From NCBI RefSeq assembly GCF_000173075.1, contig NZ_ABVL01000010.1:62001-126000 (forward strand): 64,000 nt of DNA, in the 5' to 3' direction. Positions 56,772 to 64,000 of this stretch are shown piece after piece. The stretch comes from Chthoniobacter flavus Ellin428 (lineage in GTDB: Bacteria; Verrucomicrobiota; Verrucomicrobiia; Chthoniobacterales; Chthoniobacteraceae). The position numbers and the translations under genes are program-made. How positions within the stretch are numbered: position 1 is the stretch's first letter; each line of letters opens with the position of its first letter. The notes below the pieces were generated by a model. It ran no database searches, was not told the origin of the DNA, and worked only from the letters and a program-made list of their open reading frames with translations.

Positions 56772-57611
56772 ATGTCCCGTATTTCGATCCACACTTCTCC
56801 GCACACTGCTCACCCCGCTTCTCGTCCAGCCACCGCTCCGGCGGATTCCGCTCTCACCGTCGAGGAAATCCTCGCCCCGCTGCACGCCGCGGCGCGCGAT
56901 TCCTTGAGCCTCGTCGCCAGCCGGCAGCCTCTTCAATTGCGCGAGGCCAGCGTCGACGTCTCGAAATTTCTCGTCCTCGGCCAGCGCGGGAGCGGCCAGC
57001 CTATCCGGCTCGGGCTCTTCGCCGGTTTTGAGGCGGGTAATCTCGAAACGGTCCAAGCCCTCGCGCGGCTGTTGCTCCTGCTCAAGGAGAGCACACACTC
57101 GAGCCGCGATTTCGCGCTCTTCGGATATCCGGTGGTCAACGTGCGCGGCTTCACGGCGGATGCCGCGCCGCTGGCGGATTTCGAGGCCCGCTTTGCCCGC
57201 GATTCAGCGGAAGCCGACGTGCAGTTCTTCAAACACCAACTGCACAAGTGGAGATTCAACGGCCTGATCTCGCTGCGCACCGATTCTTCCGCGCGCGGCT
57301 TTTACGCGGCCGTGCACAGTGAACTCATCGCCTCGGAGGTCGTTGAACCCGCTCTGGCAGCCGCGGCCGCGGCCTTGCCGCTCGCCACGCAGGCGGTGAA
57401 AGTACGCCCCGGCGATCGCTATGCGCGCACGGCGGATTATGCGACGGGCCGTTTCAGCCCGCCGGCGGACGTGCGGCCCTATCCGTTCGAGATCGAACTG
57501 TATTCGCCGCGCGGGCCGGTCACCGAGGACCACACCAACGGTCTCTTCGTGGCGCTGACCGAAATCCTGCGACTCTATCGCACCTTCATCGCGCACAAGC
57601 AGGATCTGTAA
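56772..57611 (+). CDS. M14/succinylglutamate desuccinylase-like protein with degenerate active site
   Basis: The 279-residue product follows the zinc carboxypeptidase/AstE fold in places: LVLGQRGSGQPIRLGLFAGFEAGNLETVQALARLL, FGYPVVNVRGFTADAAP, GLISLRTDSSARGFYAAVHS and PFEIELYSPRG. The usual HxxE zinc motif (as in AGxHGDE) is replaced by AGFEAG without histidine, so it is probably not a metallopeptidase of the normal kind. It could bind a peptide or be a new catalytic variant. A strong intrinsic terminator follows directly. Its 5' neighbour is divergent, with ~240 bases holding no other gene. Confidence 0.55.
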   Translation: MSRISIHTSPHTAHPASRPATAPADSALTVEEILAPLHAAARDSLSLVASRQPLQLREASVDVSKFLVLGQRGSGQPIRLGLFAGFEAGNLETVQALARLLLLLKESTHSSRDFALFGYPVVNVRGFTADAAPLADFEARFARDSAEADVQFFKHQLHKWRFNGLISLRTDSSARGFYAAVHSELIASEVVEPALAAAAAALPLATQAVKVRPGDRYARTADYATGRFSPPADVRPYPFEIELYSPRGPVTEDHTNGLFVALTEILRLYRTFIAHKQDL

Positions 57612-57627
57612 ATCCGGGTTTGGTCGG

Positions 57628-57667
57628 GCAGCGGCGGTCGCATTTGGCCGCCGCTGCTATCGTTTTT
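57628..57667 (+). terminator. Intrinsic terminator after the M14-like gene
   Basis: GCAGCGGCGG (57628-57637) and CCGCCGCTGC (57648-57657) form a perfect 10-pair stem with a 10-base loop, followed by TATCG and five T. It begins 17 bases after the stop codon. Confidence 0.75.
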
Positions 57668-57820
57668 GCGAGAGTAACTGGAAATCGACGGGGCGAGCTG
57701 GCGGGAGTCGACATGGGTAAAAATTATATCACGGAGTTCGTTTTGTTCTGTTCGATCAGAGTAACCAAGGCCGCTTTCTGCGGCGGCAAGAGTGGAAAGT
57801 ACGTAAAAGTGCCGGGGAAC

Positions 57821-58594
57821 ATGCCTTTGGTGGCATCGAGCCTGCTAATGTCACACAAGCGATTTACAACGCCAATGGTCCCGAAACATCCCATCATCTT
57901 TCTGCTCGAGGACTGCCCCACCACGGGGTTGCTCATCGAGCGTGCGGTGATGCATGAGATGCCGAACGTGCGCCTTCTCTGGGCGCTTAGCGTGGAGGAA
58001 GCCAAGGCGCGAGCTGAGGGGTTGCTGATCGATCTCTTCATCGTCGATATCAACCTGCCCGATGGGAATGGGCTCGATTTCATGTGGAAAATGGCGGTCG
58101 AACATCCCTCGGCCCGGGCCATCGTCATGACCTCCTCGCCGCTGCCGGAACACGCGGCGCTCACGGCGGCGCTCGGCGCACTGCATTTTCTCGAAAAGCC
58201 GCTGCACATCCCGACCTTCATTGATCAATTGCGGTCCGCGCTCGACCTGGTCTCGATCGATGATGGGAAAGGGGACTTCCACGCGATCCTGAAGAATGTG
58301 ACTCCCTCGGACATTCTCCAACTCAAGTGCCTCACGAATGCCACCACGGTCGTGGAGTTTGTCTCCGAGCAACACGTTGGCCGCGTGCGTTTCGAGGATG
58401 GCGAGATCGTCGATGCTTCCGCGGGAGCACTGCAGGGAGTCGAAGCGGTTTACGAAATCATCGGTTGGAAACGGGGCCAGGTCATCGAGCATCCGTGCGT
58501 CGGCTTTGCCAGGCGCACGATCGAGTGCTCGTGGGAAAGCCTGCTCATGGATGCCGCGCAACGTCTCGACGAGCGGCGCTCGGCGGCGGCCTAA
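57821..58594 (+). CDS. Response regulator with C-terminal DUF4388 domain (PatA-like)
   Basis: The receiver domain (~20-140) has IIFLLEDCPTT as the acidic pocket, phospho-acceptor Asp in LFIVDINLPDGNG and Lys in HFLEKPLHIP. The C-terminal ~110 residues are a DUF4388/PATAN domain: FHAILKNVTPSDILQLKCL, VGRVRFEDGEIVDASAGALQGVEAVYEIIGWKRG. No DNA-binding domain is present, so output is probably by protein contact, as in gliding or twitching regulators. The frame is open upstream; ATG at 57821 or 57848 could be the start. No kinase gene is adjacent. Confidence 0.83.
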   Translation: MPLVASSLLMSHKRFTTPMVPKHPIIFLLEDCPTTGLLIERAVMHEMPNVRLLWALSVEEAKARAEGLLIDLFIVDINLPDGNGLDFMWKMAVEHPSARAIVMTSSPLPEHAALTAALGALHFLEKPLHIPTFIDQLRSALDLVSIDDGKGDFHAILKNVTPSDILQLKCLTNATTVVEFVSEQHVGRVRFEDGEIVDASAGALQGVEAVYEIIGWKRGQVIEHPCVGFARRTIECSWESLLMDAAQRLDERRSAAA

Positions 58595-58702
58595 GCGGCT
58601 GTTCAACGCGGCTTGTTTGCTGAGGCCGACAAACGTCGTGACGGCAAGCGGGGAAGGCAGGCAGAATTCGCCATGCTTCCCCCGCGCTCTTTGTTGCCGA
58701 AA

Positions 58703-60358
58703 ATGGATCGTCGCTGCTTTCTCGCCACCGGCGTCGGTGCGTGGCTGACGCGGAGTTGGCTTCGAGGGGCTGAGCCGGAGCCGGTGGTTTTGCCCGACGA
58801 CCATCAGGCGGCCGTGCGGCAACGTCGGCGGCGCATCGTGATGCAATACGATGCGAACGACGTGGTGATGAGCTATTGGAAGCTCCACCCCGACGGTCGC
58901 GCTGCGTTTGAGCCATTTCGCGAGGCGCTCTTTGCCTATGTGGACGAGCCGGGCAGCCAGGTCGATGCGATCTGGTGGGACATCGAGGGCAGTCCGTTGG
59001 GATCAGCCTATCCCAGCAAAGTGTTACTGCCGGTGGATGATCCGCTCGTCCGGCAATGGCTGGACGCGGGAATCGATTGGGTAGAGCAATTGGTCGCCGA
59101 GACGCGCCGGCGCAAGCGGGAGGTCTTTTGGAATCATCGCATTTGCGAAGTGGAGTTCGTGCCGGGAGTCGGCCATTCGAAGACGCCGCATCCGCTCAAG
59201 GTCCAGCATCCCGATTGGGTCGTGGCGGCCGATTGGTGGCCGCACGGGACGTGGAATCTGGCGGCGGAAGGGTTGCGCGCCTACAAGGTCGCCATCCTGC
59301 GCGAGTTGACCACGCGTTATGATTTCGATGGGTTGCAGATCGACTTCTCGCGTCACATTCCCTGCCTGCCGGTGGGACGGCAATGGGAACTGCGGGAGAG
59401 CGTCACGGAATTCCTGCGCGAGGTGCGGCGGATGACCTTGGAAGTGGCGGCGCAGCGTGGCCGGCCGTTGTTGCTCGCGGCCAAGGTGCCACAAACGATC
59501 GATGGCTGCCACGCGGATGGTTTTGACGTGCGCGCGTGGGCGGAGCAGCGTCTGGTGGATATCCTCACCCTCGGTTCCCGCACCATGGACGTGGATGTCG
59601 AAGGGGTGCGCGCGGCGGTGGGGAAGGACGTGCAGTTGCAGCCCTGCTTTGACGATCATCACGCGACGGATGGCTATCGCCATGGGCCGATCGAGTTTCT
59701 TCGCGGGGTCTTTGCCAACCACTGGCAGCGCGGAGCAAACAGCGTGGTGACTTTCAATTGGTCGATCGGCACACCCGAGGTCTGTCGTGCGATGGGCAGT
59801 GAGGTGGCGCCGCTTGCCCAGGGCGAAGCCTATCGGGAAGTGGGCGATCTGGCCACGATGGCCGGCAAGGACAAGTTCTTCGCCGTGGAACGTCGGGGTG
59901 GCTATCCGTGGGCGCAAGGGTTCTTCAATCGCAACGACACCGCGCCGCTGCCGAAGCGGCTGGAGCAAGGGGAAACGCCGGTGCGGTTTACGGTGCATAT
60001 CGCGGATACGCCTGCGTCGAAGTCCAGCCTCCTCCTCCGCTGCGTCCTGTTTCAGGCCGAGGAGAACGATTCCTTCGTGGCCCGTTTGAATGGAGTGAAT
60101 CTGTCTCTGATCACGCGGGATCCGGAATGGAAGGACGCACAGATCTTCTCACCCAAGCCGCAACCGAACTCGGGAGGAGCCGGCGAATATCGAATCAATC
60201 CGCAGCAGAAGCTCCTGCGGCTGGATTTCGCGGTTCCCGTCGAAGCCTGGAAGCAGGGCGCCAATGTGGCGGAGGTGCAACTCGCGAGCCGCAAGCCGGA
60301 GTCAGGAAAAACCGGCGTGCAACTCGAGAAGCTCGAGGCGCACTTGCACTACGGGTGA
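58703..60358 (+). CDS. Tat-exported glycosidase-like TIM-barrel protein
   Basis: The start MDRRCFLATGVGAWLTRS gives a twin-arginine-type signal; an ATG at 58673 would add ten residues. The mature part contains barrel-like strands with acidic ends (RIVMQYDANDVVMSYWKL, AIWWDIEGSPLGS, FDGLQIDFSRHIPCLP, LLLAAKVPQTIDG, VVTFNWSIGTP), a pattern seen in PVC proteins annotated as family 10-like glycosylhydrolases. The last ~130 residues are a beta-rich domain (VRFTVHIADTPASKSSLLLRCVLFQ). The catalytic residues cannot be fixed. It is convergent with can, and a hairpin separates them. Confidence 0.68.
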   Translation: MDRRCFLATGVGAWLTRSWLRGAEPEPVVLPDDHQAAVRQRRRRIVMQYDANDVVMSYWKLHPDGRAAFEPFREALFAYVDEPGSQVDAIWWDIEGSPLGSAYPSKVLLPVDDPLVRQWLDAGIDWVEQLVAETRRRKREVFWNHRICEVEFVPGVGHSKTPHPLKVQHPDWVVAADWWPHGTWNLAAEGLRAYKVAILRELTTRYDFDGLQIDFSRHIPCLPVGRQWELRESVTEFLREVRRMTLEVAAQRGRPLLLAAKVPQTIDGCHADGFDVRAWAEQRLVDILTLGSRTMDVDVEGVRAAVGKDVQLQPCFDDHHATDGYRHGPIEFLRGVFANHWQRGANSVVTFNWSIGTPEVCRAMGSEVAPLAQGEAYREVGDLATMAGKDKFFAVERRGGYPWAQGFFNRNDTAPLPKRLEQGETPVRFTVHIADTPASKSSLLLRCVLFQAEENDSFVARLNGVNLSLITRDPEWKDAQIFSPKPQPNSGGAGEYRINPQQKLLRLDFAVPVEAWKQGANVAEVQLASRKPESGKTGVQLEKLEAHLHYG

Positions 60359-60392
60359 CGTTATAGCCGGCCTCAGCTCAGTGAAGCCGAAG

Positions 60393-60409
60393 CGGGTTCA
60401 TTGAACCCG
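60393..60409. terminator. Short hairpin between convergent genes
   Basis: CGGGTTC and GAACCCG form a perfect 7-pair stem with a 3-base loop ATT. It lies between the glycosidase-like gene end and the can end and could stop transcription from both sides, though no strong U-run follows on either strand. Confidence 0.4.
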
Positions 60410-60420
60410 GCGATAGCGCT

Positions 60421-61062
60421 TCAGCGCAGATTCTCGAGCGCGCTTTGGTAGGCGGTGGCGACTTCGCCGGGGCCGGAGACGCTCATTTTGAGATCCTGCA
60501 TGAGGCCGTCCTGCAAAGCGTAGGTCCAGCCGTGGACGTTCAACGCCTGGCCGCGTTCCCAGGCATCCTGGACGATCGTGGTCTGGCAGACATTCACGAC
60601 CTGTTCGATGACGTTGAGTTCGCAGAGGAGATCGGCGCGGCCTTCTTCCGCATGAGCGTCGATGAGGACGCTGTGCTTGAGGCGGATGTCCTGAATGTGG
60701 CGCAGCCAGTTGTCGATGAGGCCAAGGCGGCGATTGGCCAGCGCGGCGGCGACACCGCCACAGCCGTAATGGCCGACGACGAGCACGTGCTCGACCTTCA
60801 GGACTTCGACCGCAAATTGCAGGACGGAGAGGCAGTTCAGGTCGGAATGGACGACCACGTTGGCCACGTTGCGATGCACGAAGATTTCCCCGGGAACGAG
60901 GCCGAGGATTTGATTGGCCGGAACGCGGCTATCCGCGCAGCCGATCCAGAGGTATTTCGGCTCCTGGGCCTTGGCGAGGCGTTGGAAGAATTCAGGGTCC
61001 TCTTGCTTGAGCTGGTCGGCCCAGGCGCGGTTGCGTTTCAGTAGGTCGGTAGGATCGGACAT
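60421..61062 (-). CDS. can: Beta-class carbonic anhydrase
   Basis: The 213-residue product interconverts CO2 and bicarbonate. Zinc ligands are visible as Cys42 (IGCADSRVP), His98 and Cys101 (GHYGCGG), and the catalytic dyad is Asp44-Arg46. The N-terminus (SDPTDLLKRNRAWADQLKQEDPEFFQRLA) is the usual beta-class start, which supports this ATG over one at 61131. FVHRNVANVVVHSDLNCLSVLQFAVEVLKVEHVLVVGHYG is typical of the Can/CynT group. The 5' gap towards pnp contains a palindromic repeat and the pnp terminator. Confidence 0.94.
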   Translation of the reverse strand: MSDPTDLLKRNRAWADQLKQEDPEFFQRLAKAQEPKYLWIGCADSRVPANQILGLVPGEIFVHRNVANVVVHSDLNCLSVLQFAVEVLKVEHVLVVGHYGCGGVAAALANRRLGLIDNWLRHIQDIRLKHSVLIDAHAEEGRADLLCELNVIEQVVNVCQTTIVQDAWERGQALNVHGWTYALQDGLMQDLKMSVSGPGEVATAYQSALENLR

Positions 61063-61115
61063 GAGCGCGGAGGATGTAACGTACGGAAGGCTGAACATCC
61101 AAGGGGGAAAGGGAG

Positions 61116-61180
61116 AACATCCAACATCCAATGGCAGAGTTCGCCTGTGCAGACGCTTGCGCCATTGGATGTTGGGTGTT
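61116..61180. repeat. GTTGGAT-type palindromic repeat (copy 2)
   Basis: AACATCCAACATCCAATGGC (61116-61135) pairs with GCCATTGGATGTTGGGTGTT (61161-61180) at 19 of 20 positions. Further AACATCC words lie just before it. It is the same family as 40735-40865 and again sits close to a start codon gap. Confidence 0.65.
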
Positions 61181-61186
61181 GGGTGT

Positions 61187-61222
61187 AAAAAAAAACCGCC
61201 ACCCGGAAATCCGAGTGGCGGT
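61187..61222 (-). terminator. Intrinsic terminator after pnp
   Basis: Read on the minus strand, ACCGCCAC and GTGGCGGT form an 8-pair stem around TCGGATTTCCGG, followed at once by a run of nine U (61187-61195 is A on the plus strand). It lies 28 bases after the pnp stop. Confidence 0.85.
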
Positions 61223-61249
61223 CTGTTGAGTTTTTGCTGAAGTGGGTGC

Positions 61250-63400
61250 TTAGCTGTTCACCGGGGCCGCGGGAGCGGCGGCGGCGGCTTCACCGCGCTC
61301 TTTCATCGCGGCTTTGCGCGAGAGCTTCACGCGGCCTTTTTCGTCGACGCCGATGCACTTGACCCAGATGACATCGCCCATCTTGACGACGTCTTCGACC
61401 CGGTTCACGCGGAAGTCAGCCAGTTCGCTGATGTGGACCATGCCATCCTTGCCGGGCAGCACTTCCACGAAGCAACCGAATTCCTTAATCGTGACCACGC
61501 GGCCCTGATACATCTCGCCGACGGAGATCTCCTTGGTCATGCCTTCGATGATCTGCTTCGCGCGCAGGAGCGAATCGCCATTGTTCGAGTAGATGTGCAC
61601 GGAGCCGTCGTCCTCGATGTTAATCTCGGCGCCGGTCTCGGCGACGATGCCCTTGATGGTCTTGCCACCAGGCCCGATGATGAGGCCGATCTTGTCGGGA
61701 TTGATGCGGATGGTCTCGATGCGCGGAGCGTACTTGCTGAGCTCGGTGCGCGGCTGGGAGAGGGCGCTGTCCATCACGTCGAGCACCCTCATGCGGGCGT
61801 CGCGCGTGCGGTAGATCGCTTCCTCCATCATCTTGAGCGGGATGCCGGGGAGCTTGAGGTCGAGCTGGAAGCCGGTCACGCCATCGCGGGTGCCGCAGAG
61901 CTTCCAGTCCATGTCGCCGAAGTGATCTTCGCTGCCGATGATGTCGGTGAGCATGGTGTAGCGGTCGAGCTGGCCGTCCGCGCGGAACTCGGTGACGAGA
62001 CCGCAGGAGATACCGGCCACGCTCTTCTTGAGCGGCACGCCGGCGTCGAGCAGGGCGAGCACGCCCGAGCAGACGGAAGCCATCGAGGTGGAACCGTTCG
62101 ATTCCATGACCTCGCTGCTCACGCGGATGGCATACGGGAACTTGGTCACGTCGGGAATGACCGGCTCGACGCTGCGCTCGGCGAGCGCACCGTGGCCGAT
62201 TTCGCGGCGACCGGGCGAACCGGTGCGGCCGGTTTCACCGACGGAGAAGGGCGGGAAGTTGTAGTGCAGGATGAAACGCTTGGTCGTCTCGCCGCCGGTG
62301 TAGCCGTCGAGCTCCTGGGCTTCGTCGGCGGGCGCGAGAGTCGCGAGAGCGACCGCCTGCGTCTCACCACGCTGGAAGAGTGCGGAACCGTGGGAACGCG
62401 GGAGCAGGCCGACTTCGGCGCTGAGGTCGCGGATCTGGTCGAGGCCGCGTCCGTCGCAGCGGGTCTGCTTGTCGAGAATGGAAACGCGGAAGGCTTTCTT
62501 CTGCAGGTAGTCGAAGGCCTGGCTGATCTCGAACTTCGTCGCTTCGGGATACTTGGCGATGATCGCGGCGCTGACTTCGTCCTTGAGCGCGGCGATGGCC
62601 TTTTGGCGGGCGACTTTGCTCTTGTTGTAGATGGCGGCTTCGATGCGATCGCCGGCGACTGCGTAGGCGACTTCCATCAGTTCGTCCTTCACGGTGAAGA
62701 GTGCGGCCTGACGCTTCGCCTTGCCCACCTTCTGGGCGAGTTCCTGCTGCAGCGCCACGATCTTGCTCACTTCAGTTTGAGCGAAGTGGAGAGCGGCGAT
62801 GAACTGTTCTTCCGGGACTTCGTCGCCGGCGCCTTCGATCATGATCACGTCCGTGGCATTGCCCACGTAGACGAGGTCGAGATCGCTGTCGGCCATCTGG
62901 GAGTGAGTCGGGTTGGCGATGAACTGGCCGTTGACGCGGCCCACGCGCACGGCGCCCACCGGTCCGGCGAACGGAATGTCGCTGACCATCAGGGCGGCGC
63001 TGGCGCCGTTGATGAAAAGGATGTCGGGATCGACTTCACCGTCCGCGCTCAGGAGCACGCCGATGATCTGGGTGTCGTAGAGGTAACCCTTGGGGAAGAG
63101 CGGACGCAGCGGGCGGTCCGTCATACGGCAGGTGAGGATTTCTTTTTCCGAAGGACGGCCCTCGCGCTTGAAATAGCCGCCGGGGAATTTGCCGACCGCC
63201 GCGGCCTTTTCGCGGTAGTCGACGGTGAGTGGGAAGAAGTCCTGGCCTTCCTTGACCGTGGTGGCCGAAACGGCCGAGATGAAGACGATGGTTTCACCAC
63301 TTCGGACGGTGACGGCACCGTCGGCGAGTTTTGCGAGCTTGCCGGTCTCGATGGTGATGGGGTGGGCGCCGATGTGCGCCGTGACGTTATGGATACTCAT
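61250..63400 (-). CDS. pnp: Polyribonucleotide nucleotidyltransferase (PNPase)
   Basis: PNPase degrades RNA 3' to 5' with phosphate and is a core degradosome subunit. The 716-residue chain has two RNase PH-like domains: the first has [44 protein letters not shown]; the second has [45 protein letters not shown] and [18 protein letters not shown] domain (~565-625: [16 protein letters not shown]) and S1 domain (~635-705: [28 protein letters not shown]) follow. Length is normal. It lies downstream of rpsO on the same strand, the classical rpsO-pnp order, with a 312-base gap. Confidence 0.96.
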   Translation of the reverse strand: MSIHNVTAHIGAHPITIETGKLAKLADGAVTVRSGETIVFISAVSATTVKEGQDFFPLTVDYREKAAAVGKFPGGYFKREGRPSEKEILTCRMTDRPLRPLFPKGYLYDTQIIGVLLSADGEVDPDILFINGASAALMVSDIPFAGPVGAVRVGRVNGQFIANPTHSQMADSDLDLVYVGNATDVIMIEGAGDEVPEEQFIAALHFAQTEVSKIVALQQELAQKVGKAKRQAALFTVKDELMEVAYAVAGDRIEAAIYNKSKVARQKAIAALKDEVSAAIIAKYPEATKFEISQAFDYLQKKAFRVSILDKQTRCDGRGLDQIRDLSAEVGLLPRSHGSALFQRGETQAVALATLAPADEAQELDGYTGGETTKRFILHYNFPPFSVGETGRTGSPGRREIGHGALAERSVEPVIPDVTKFPYAIRVSSEVMESNGSTSMASVCSGVLALLDAGVPLKKSVAGISCGLVTEFRADGQLDRYTMLTDIIGSEDHFGDMDWKLCGTRDGVTGFQLDLKLPGIPLKMMEEAIYRTRDARMRVLDVMDSALSQPRTELSKYAPRIETIRINPDKIGLIIGPGGKTIKGIVAETGAEINIEDDGSVHIYSNNGDSLLRAKQIIEGMTKEISVGEMYQGRVVTIKEFGCFVEVLPGKDGMVHISELADFRVNRVEDVVKMGDVIWVKCIGVDEKGRVKLSRKAAMKERGEAAAAAPAAPVNS

Positions 63401-63461
63401 TGCGTTTTGCGTATGGCATCCGACACCGCATTCCCGGAAATCTCTGGTGTCCCTGCGGCGG

Positions 63462-63541
63462 TCTTACTCTTAATCTTACTCTTAATCTTAATCCCCTGCT
63501 TACCAAGGGATTAAGATTAAGATTAGGATTAAGATTAAGAG
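63462..63541. repeat. Hexamer-rich inverted repeat, GATTAA family (copy 2)
   Basis: Left-arm hexamers of the type CTTAATC/TTACTC face right-arm GATTAAG/GATTAG hexamers around CCCCTGCTTACCAAGGG. It has the same building blocks as 39201-39285 but a different centre, which suggests repeated slippage or recombination within a dispersed element. Confidence 0.65.
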
Positions 63542-63661
63542 AACGGCGGAGGAGAGAACTCAGTTGAGATACGGTGCCGGGGGAGCCTTTTTTTATTTGT
63601 GGTTAATTCGTCCGGCCCTATTGCCGGGCGAAAGGGGTTAAAAAATGAAAGGGTGGAAAGA

Positions 63662-63692
63662 GTTCGCCCGCGAATCTGAGTCGCGGGCGAAC
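63662..63692 (-). terminator. Strong hairpin after rpsO (terminator or processing site)
   Basis: GTTCGCCCGCG (63662-63672) and CGCGGGCGAAC (63682-63692) form a perfect 11-pair stem with a 9-base loop. It starts 20 bases after the rpsO stop. The minus-strand sequence beyond it is only moderately U-rich, so partial termination or RNase III-type processing is as likely as full termination. Confidence 0.6.
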
Positions 63693-63712
63693 GTTTCCGA
63701 AAATCCGTATGG

Positions 63713-63967
63713 CTACTTGCGCAAGCCGAGTTTCTCGATGGCCGTCTTGTAACGGTCCGGCGAGGTGCGCTTGAGATACTCGAGCAACTTGCGGCGGCGG
63801 GCGACGAGCAAGAGCAGGCCGCGGCGGGAAGAATGGTCTTTGACGTGCGTCTTGAAGTGCTCGGTGAGCTGGTTGATGCGCTGGGTCAGCAACGCGATCT
63901 GCACATCGGCGCTGCCGGTGTCTTTTTCGTGCAATTGCAGCGCCTTGATGTCCTTGGTATCAGTCAT
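63713..63967 (-). CDS. rpsO: 30S ribosomal protein S15
   Basis: The 84-residue product has the S15 four-helix pattern: [64 protein letters not shown], including the DTGSxxVQ and DHSSRRGLL contacts to 16S rRNA helices 20-22. The ATG at 63967 ([10 protein letters not shown]) was chosen; a TTG three codons upstream is less likely. Its position before pnp is conserved in bacteria. Confidence 0.95.
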   Translation of the reverse strand: MTDTKDIKALQLHEKDTGSADVQIALLTQRINQLTEHFKTHVKDHSSRRGLLLLVARRRKLLEYLKRTSPDRYKTAIEKLGLRK

Positions 63968-64000
63968 ATCAATCAAATTCTTTAATGTAGGGCCGCGCAG

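Larger units (their letters stand above)
63401..63712. other. rpsO-pnp intergenic region
   Basis: No gene is seen. From rpsO towards pnp it holds a perfect 11-pair hairpin (63662-63692), a plain stretch with a weaker GC stem (CCGGC...GCCGG near 63610-63630), and the GATTAA-family palindrome at 63462-63541. In many bacteria this gap carries the RNA structures through which PNPase limits its own synthesis; whether this one does is not known. Confidence 0.5.

Noticed and set aside
60361..60420. tRNA T-loop-like sequence GGGTTCATTGAACCC
   Set aside because: It is a simple 7-pair hairpin; no acceptor stem, D arm or anticodon arm can be drawn around it.
61433..63514. 693-codon plus-strand open frame
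   Set aside because: It lies wholly antisense to pnp, whose motifs are unmistakable; composition is shadow-like.

Overview
The window is GC-rich, gene-dense chromosomal DNA from a diderm bacterium of the PVC group, most probably Verrucomicrobiota. Reasons: two DUF1549/DUF1553 'Planctomycete cytochrome' genes, each paired with a DUF1501 gene; a PVC-type membrane-bound dehydrogenase domain; Tat-exported beta-propeller proteins; lpxD (lipid A synthesis); and bacterial housekeeping genes (rpsO, pnp, miaB, apt, can). The order within the phylum cannot be read from this sequence.

Left part (1-17.4 kb): a glycan-use region. A leftward group (deacetylase/dehydrogenase fusion, beta-propeller protein, small protein) faces a long rightward run: sialidase, beta-helix protein, Tat-exported propeller protein, second sialidase-like protein, HpcH/HpaI aldolase, FAD oxidoreductase, RraA-like protein and a kelch epimerase-like protein. 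Next come a leftward GntR/FCD regulator and a divergent MFS transporter followed by an N-acetylneuraminate-lyase-like gene. Palindromic operator-like sites lie in both divergent gaps. The simplest reading is release, uptake and catabolism of a sialic-acid-like or acidic sugar under GntR control.

Middle-left (17.4-30.4 kb): a sensor kinase with two discoidin-like periplasmic domains, its NarL-type regulator, and two paralogous pairs of DUF1549/DUF1553 (CxxCH) plus DUF1501 proteins. A second GntR/FCD gene separates the pairs. The kinase and the first cytochrome-like enzyme share related discoidin-like modules.

Centre (30.5-39.1 kb): fatty acid desaturase, lpxD, then a compact leftward operon of four genes: two tiny WXG100-like proteins, a coiled-coil protein, and a 1300-residue FtsK/EssC-like ATPase with two membrane segments. 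It looks like a minimal type VII-secretion-like locus in a diderm and is the most interesting part of the window. An L,D-transpeptidase lipoprotein lies upstream on the same strand.

Right part (39.3-64 kb): miaB, apt, a large hybrid sensor kinase, a CbpA-type co-chaperone, two NlpC/P60-like proteins, an orphan DNA methyltransferase, two Opp/Dpp-type permeases, a tandem-domain esterase, a PHP-glycosyltransferase fusion, a DUF2334 deacetylase, a degenerate M14-like protein, a DUF4388 response regulator, a Tat-exported glycosidase-like protein, carbonic anhydrase, pnp and rpsO.

At least nine single-base frameshifts break otherwise well-conserved genes, mostly in the first 31 kb. Most are one extra base in short GC palindromes or homopolymers, which points to sequence error rather than true decay. 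Short palindromic intergenic repeats of at least two families occur twice each.
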